5,209 nt of DNA. Source: Coriobacteriales bacterium. Lineage in GTDB: Bacteria > Actinomycetota > Coriobacteriia > Coriobacteriales > UBA8131. Shown one piece after another: positions 5,161 through 5,209 of this stretch. The translations under genes and the position numbers were made by a program. Numbering within the stretch: position 1 is the first letter of the stretch; every line of letters begins with the position of its first letter. The notes beneath the pieces were generated by a model, which was not told the DNA's origin, searched no databases, and was given only the letters and a program-made list of their open reading frames with translations. The stretch spans positions 1 through 5,209 of the forward strand of contig JAITUO010000080.1 in the NCBI GenBank assembly GCA_031286245.1, given 5' to 3'.

Positions 5161-5173
5161 CTAAAGGCTTTAG
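5161..5173. repeat. Perfect 13-bp palindrome downstream of the peptidase gene
   Basis: CTAAAG and CTTTAG flank a single central G. It is too tight to make a good RNA hairpin and is more like a protein-binding dyad or chance. It lies in the 199-bp region after the peptidase stop, where I see no convincing gene and no terminator directly behind the stop codon. Confidence 0.4.
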
Positions 5174-5189
5174 TATCAGAATTTTGCCG

Positions 5190-5206
5190 CAAAAAGGGCC
5201 TTTTTG
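5190..5206. repeat. 17-bp A-tract/T-tract palindrome near the right edge, possible weak terminator
   Basis: CAAAAAGG and CCTTTTTG flank one central G. As RNA it would give a short, mostly A-U stem with a GGGCC loop and a U-run in either direction, so it could be a weak bidirectional terminator. It lies about 180 bases past the peptidase stop, and the sequence to its right is outside the window. Confidence 0.4.
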
Positions 5207-5209
5207 TAT

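Noticed and set aside
5144..5209. 21-codon minus-strand frame entering from the right edge and ending in TGA at 5146-5144 (ends LILKPLVDIWC)
   Set aside because: It could be the C-terminus of a gene outside the window, but it is short, contains both palindromes, and matches nothing I can name.

Overview
The window looks like a Gram-positive, clostridial-type (Firmicutes) chromosome segment. The reasons are strong purine-rich Shine-Dalgarno sites, a BlaI/BlaR1-type regulator pair whose protein sequences resemble clostridial versions, a YozG-like small HTH remnant, and G+C that looks mid-40s by eye. No species call is justified.

Layout. Positions 1-65 (minus) hold the first 21 codons of a gene that leaves the left edge behind a near-perfect Shine-Dalgarno site. 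Positions 135-311 (minus) hold the C-terminal remnant of a small Cro/C1-type HTH regulator whose N-terminal half is missing. Positions 342-408 form a nested palindrome: perfect 15-bp outer arms around a 7-bp hairpin followed by T5. Positions 345-518 (minus) hold a possible 57-residue single-pass membrane protein whose Shine-Dalgarno site touches the stop codon of the gene before it. Positions 535-2166 (minus) encode a BlaR1/MecR1-type M56 membrane metalloprotease with a non-PBP sensor tail. Positions 2159-2533 (minus) encode its BlaI/MecI-type repressor, overlapping it by 8 bp.

The 324-bp gap at 2534-2857 is rich in control elements. It has a TTGACA-17-TAGACT promoter firing toward blaI, and two copies of a GTCTA-N7-TAGAC palindrome exactly 30 bp apart, one inside the promoter and one just past the expected start site. 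Further along the leader are a leader hairpin and a 10-bp-period direct-repeat array. Divergent from this lie an AraC-family regulator with a GyrI-like ligand domain (2858-3769, GTG start) and an M28 zinc peptidase (3856-5010). The last 199 bp hold no convincing gene, only two short perfect palindromes.

How it may work (inference from family knowledge plus the sites seen): the BlaI-like protein represses its own operon at the two palindromes. The BlaR1-like protein senses an extracellular signal, probably not a beta-lactam acylating a PBP-like domain since none is present, and its cytosolic zinc protease leads to loss of BlaI repression. The small membrane protein, if real, is a third operon member. 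The AraC/GyrI regulator and the peptidase may form a separate transcription unit in the opposite direction.
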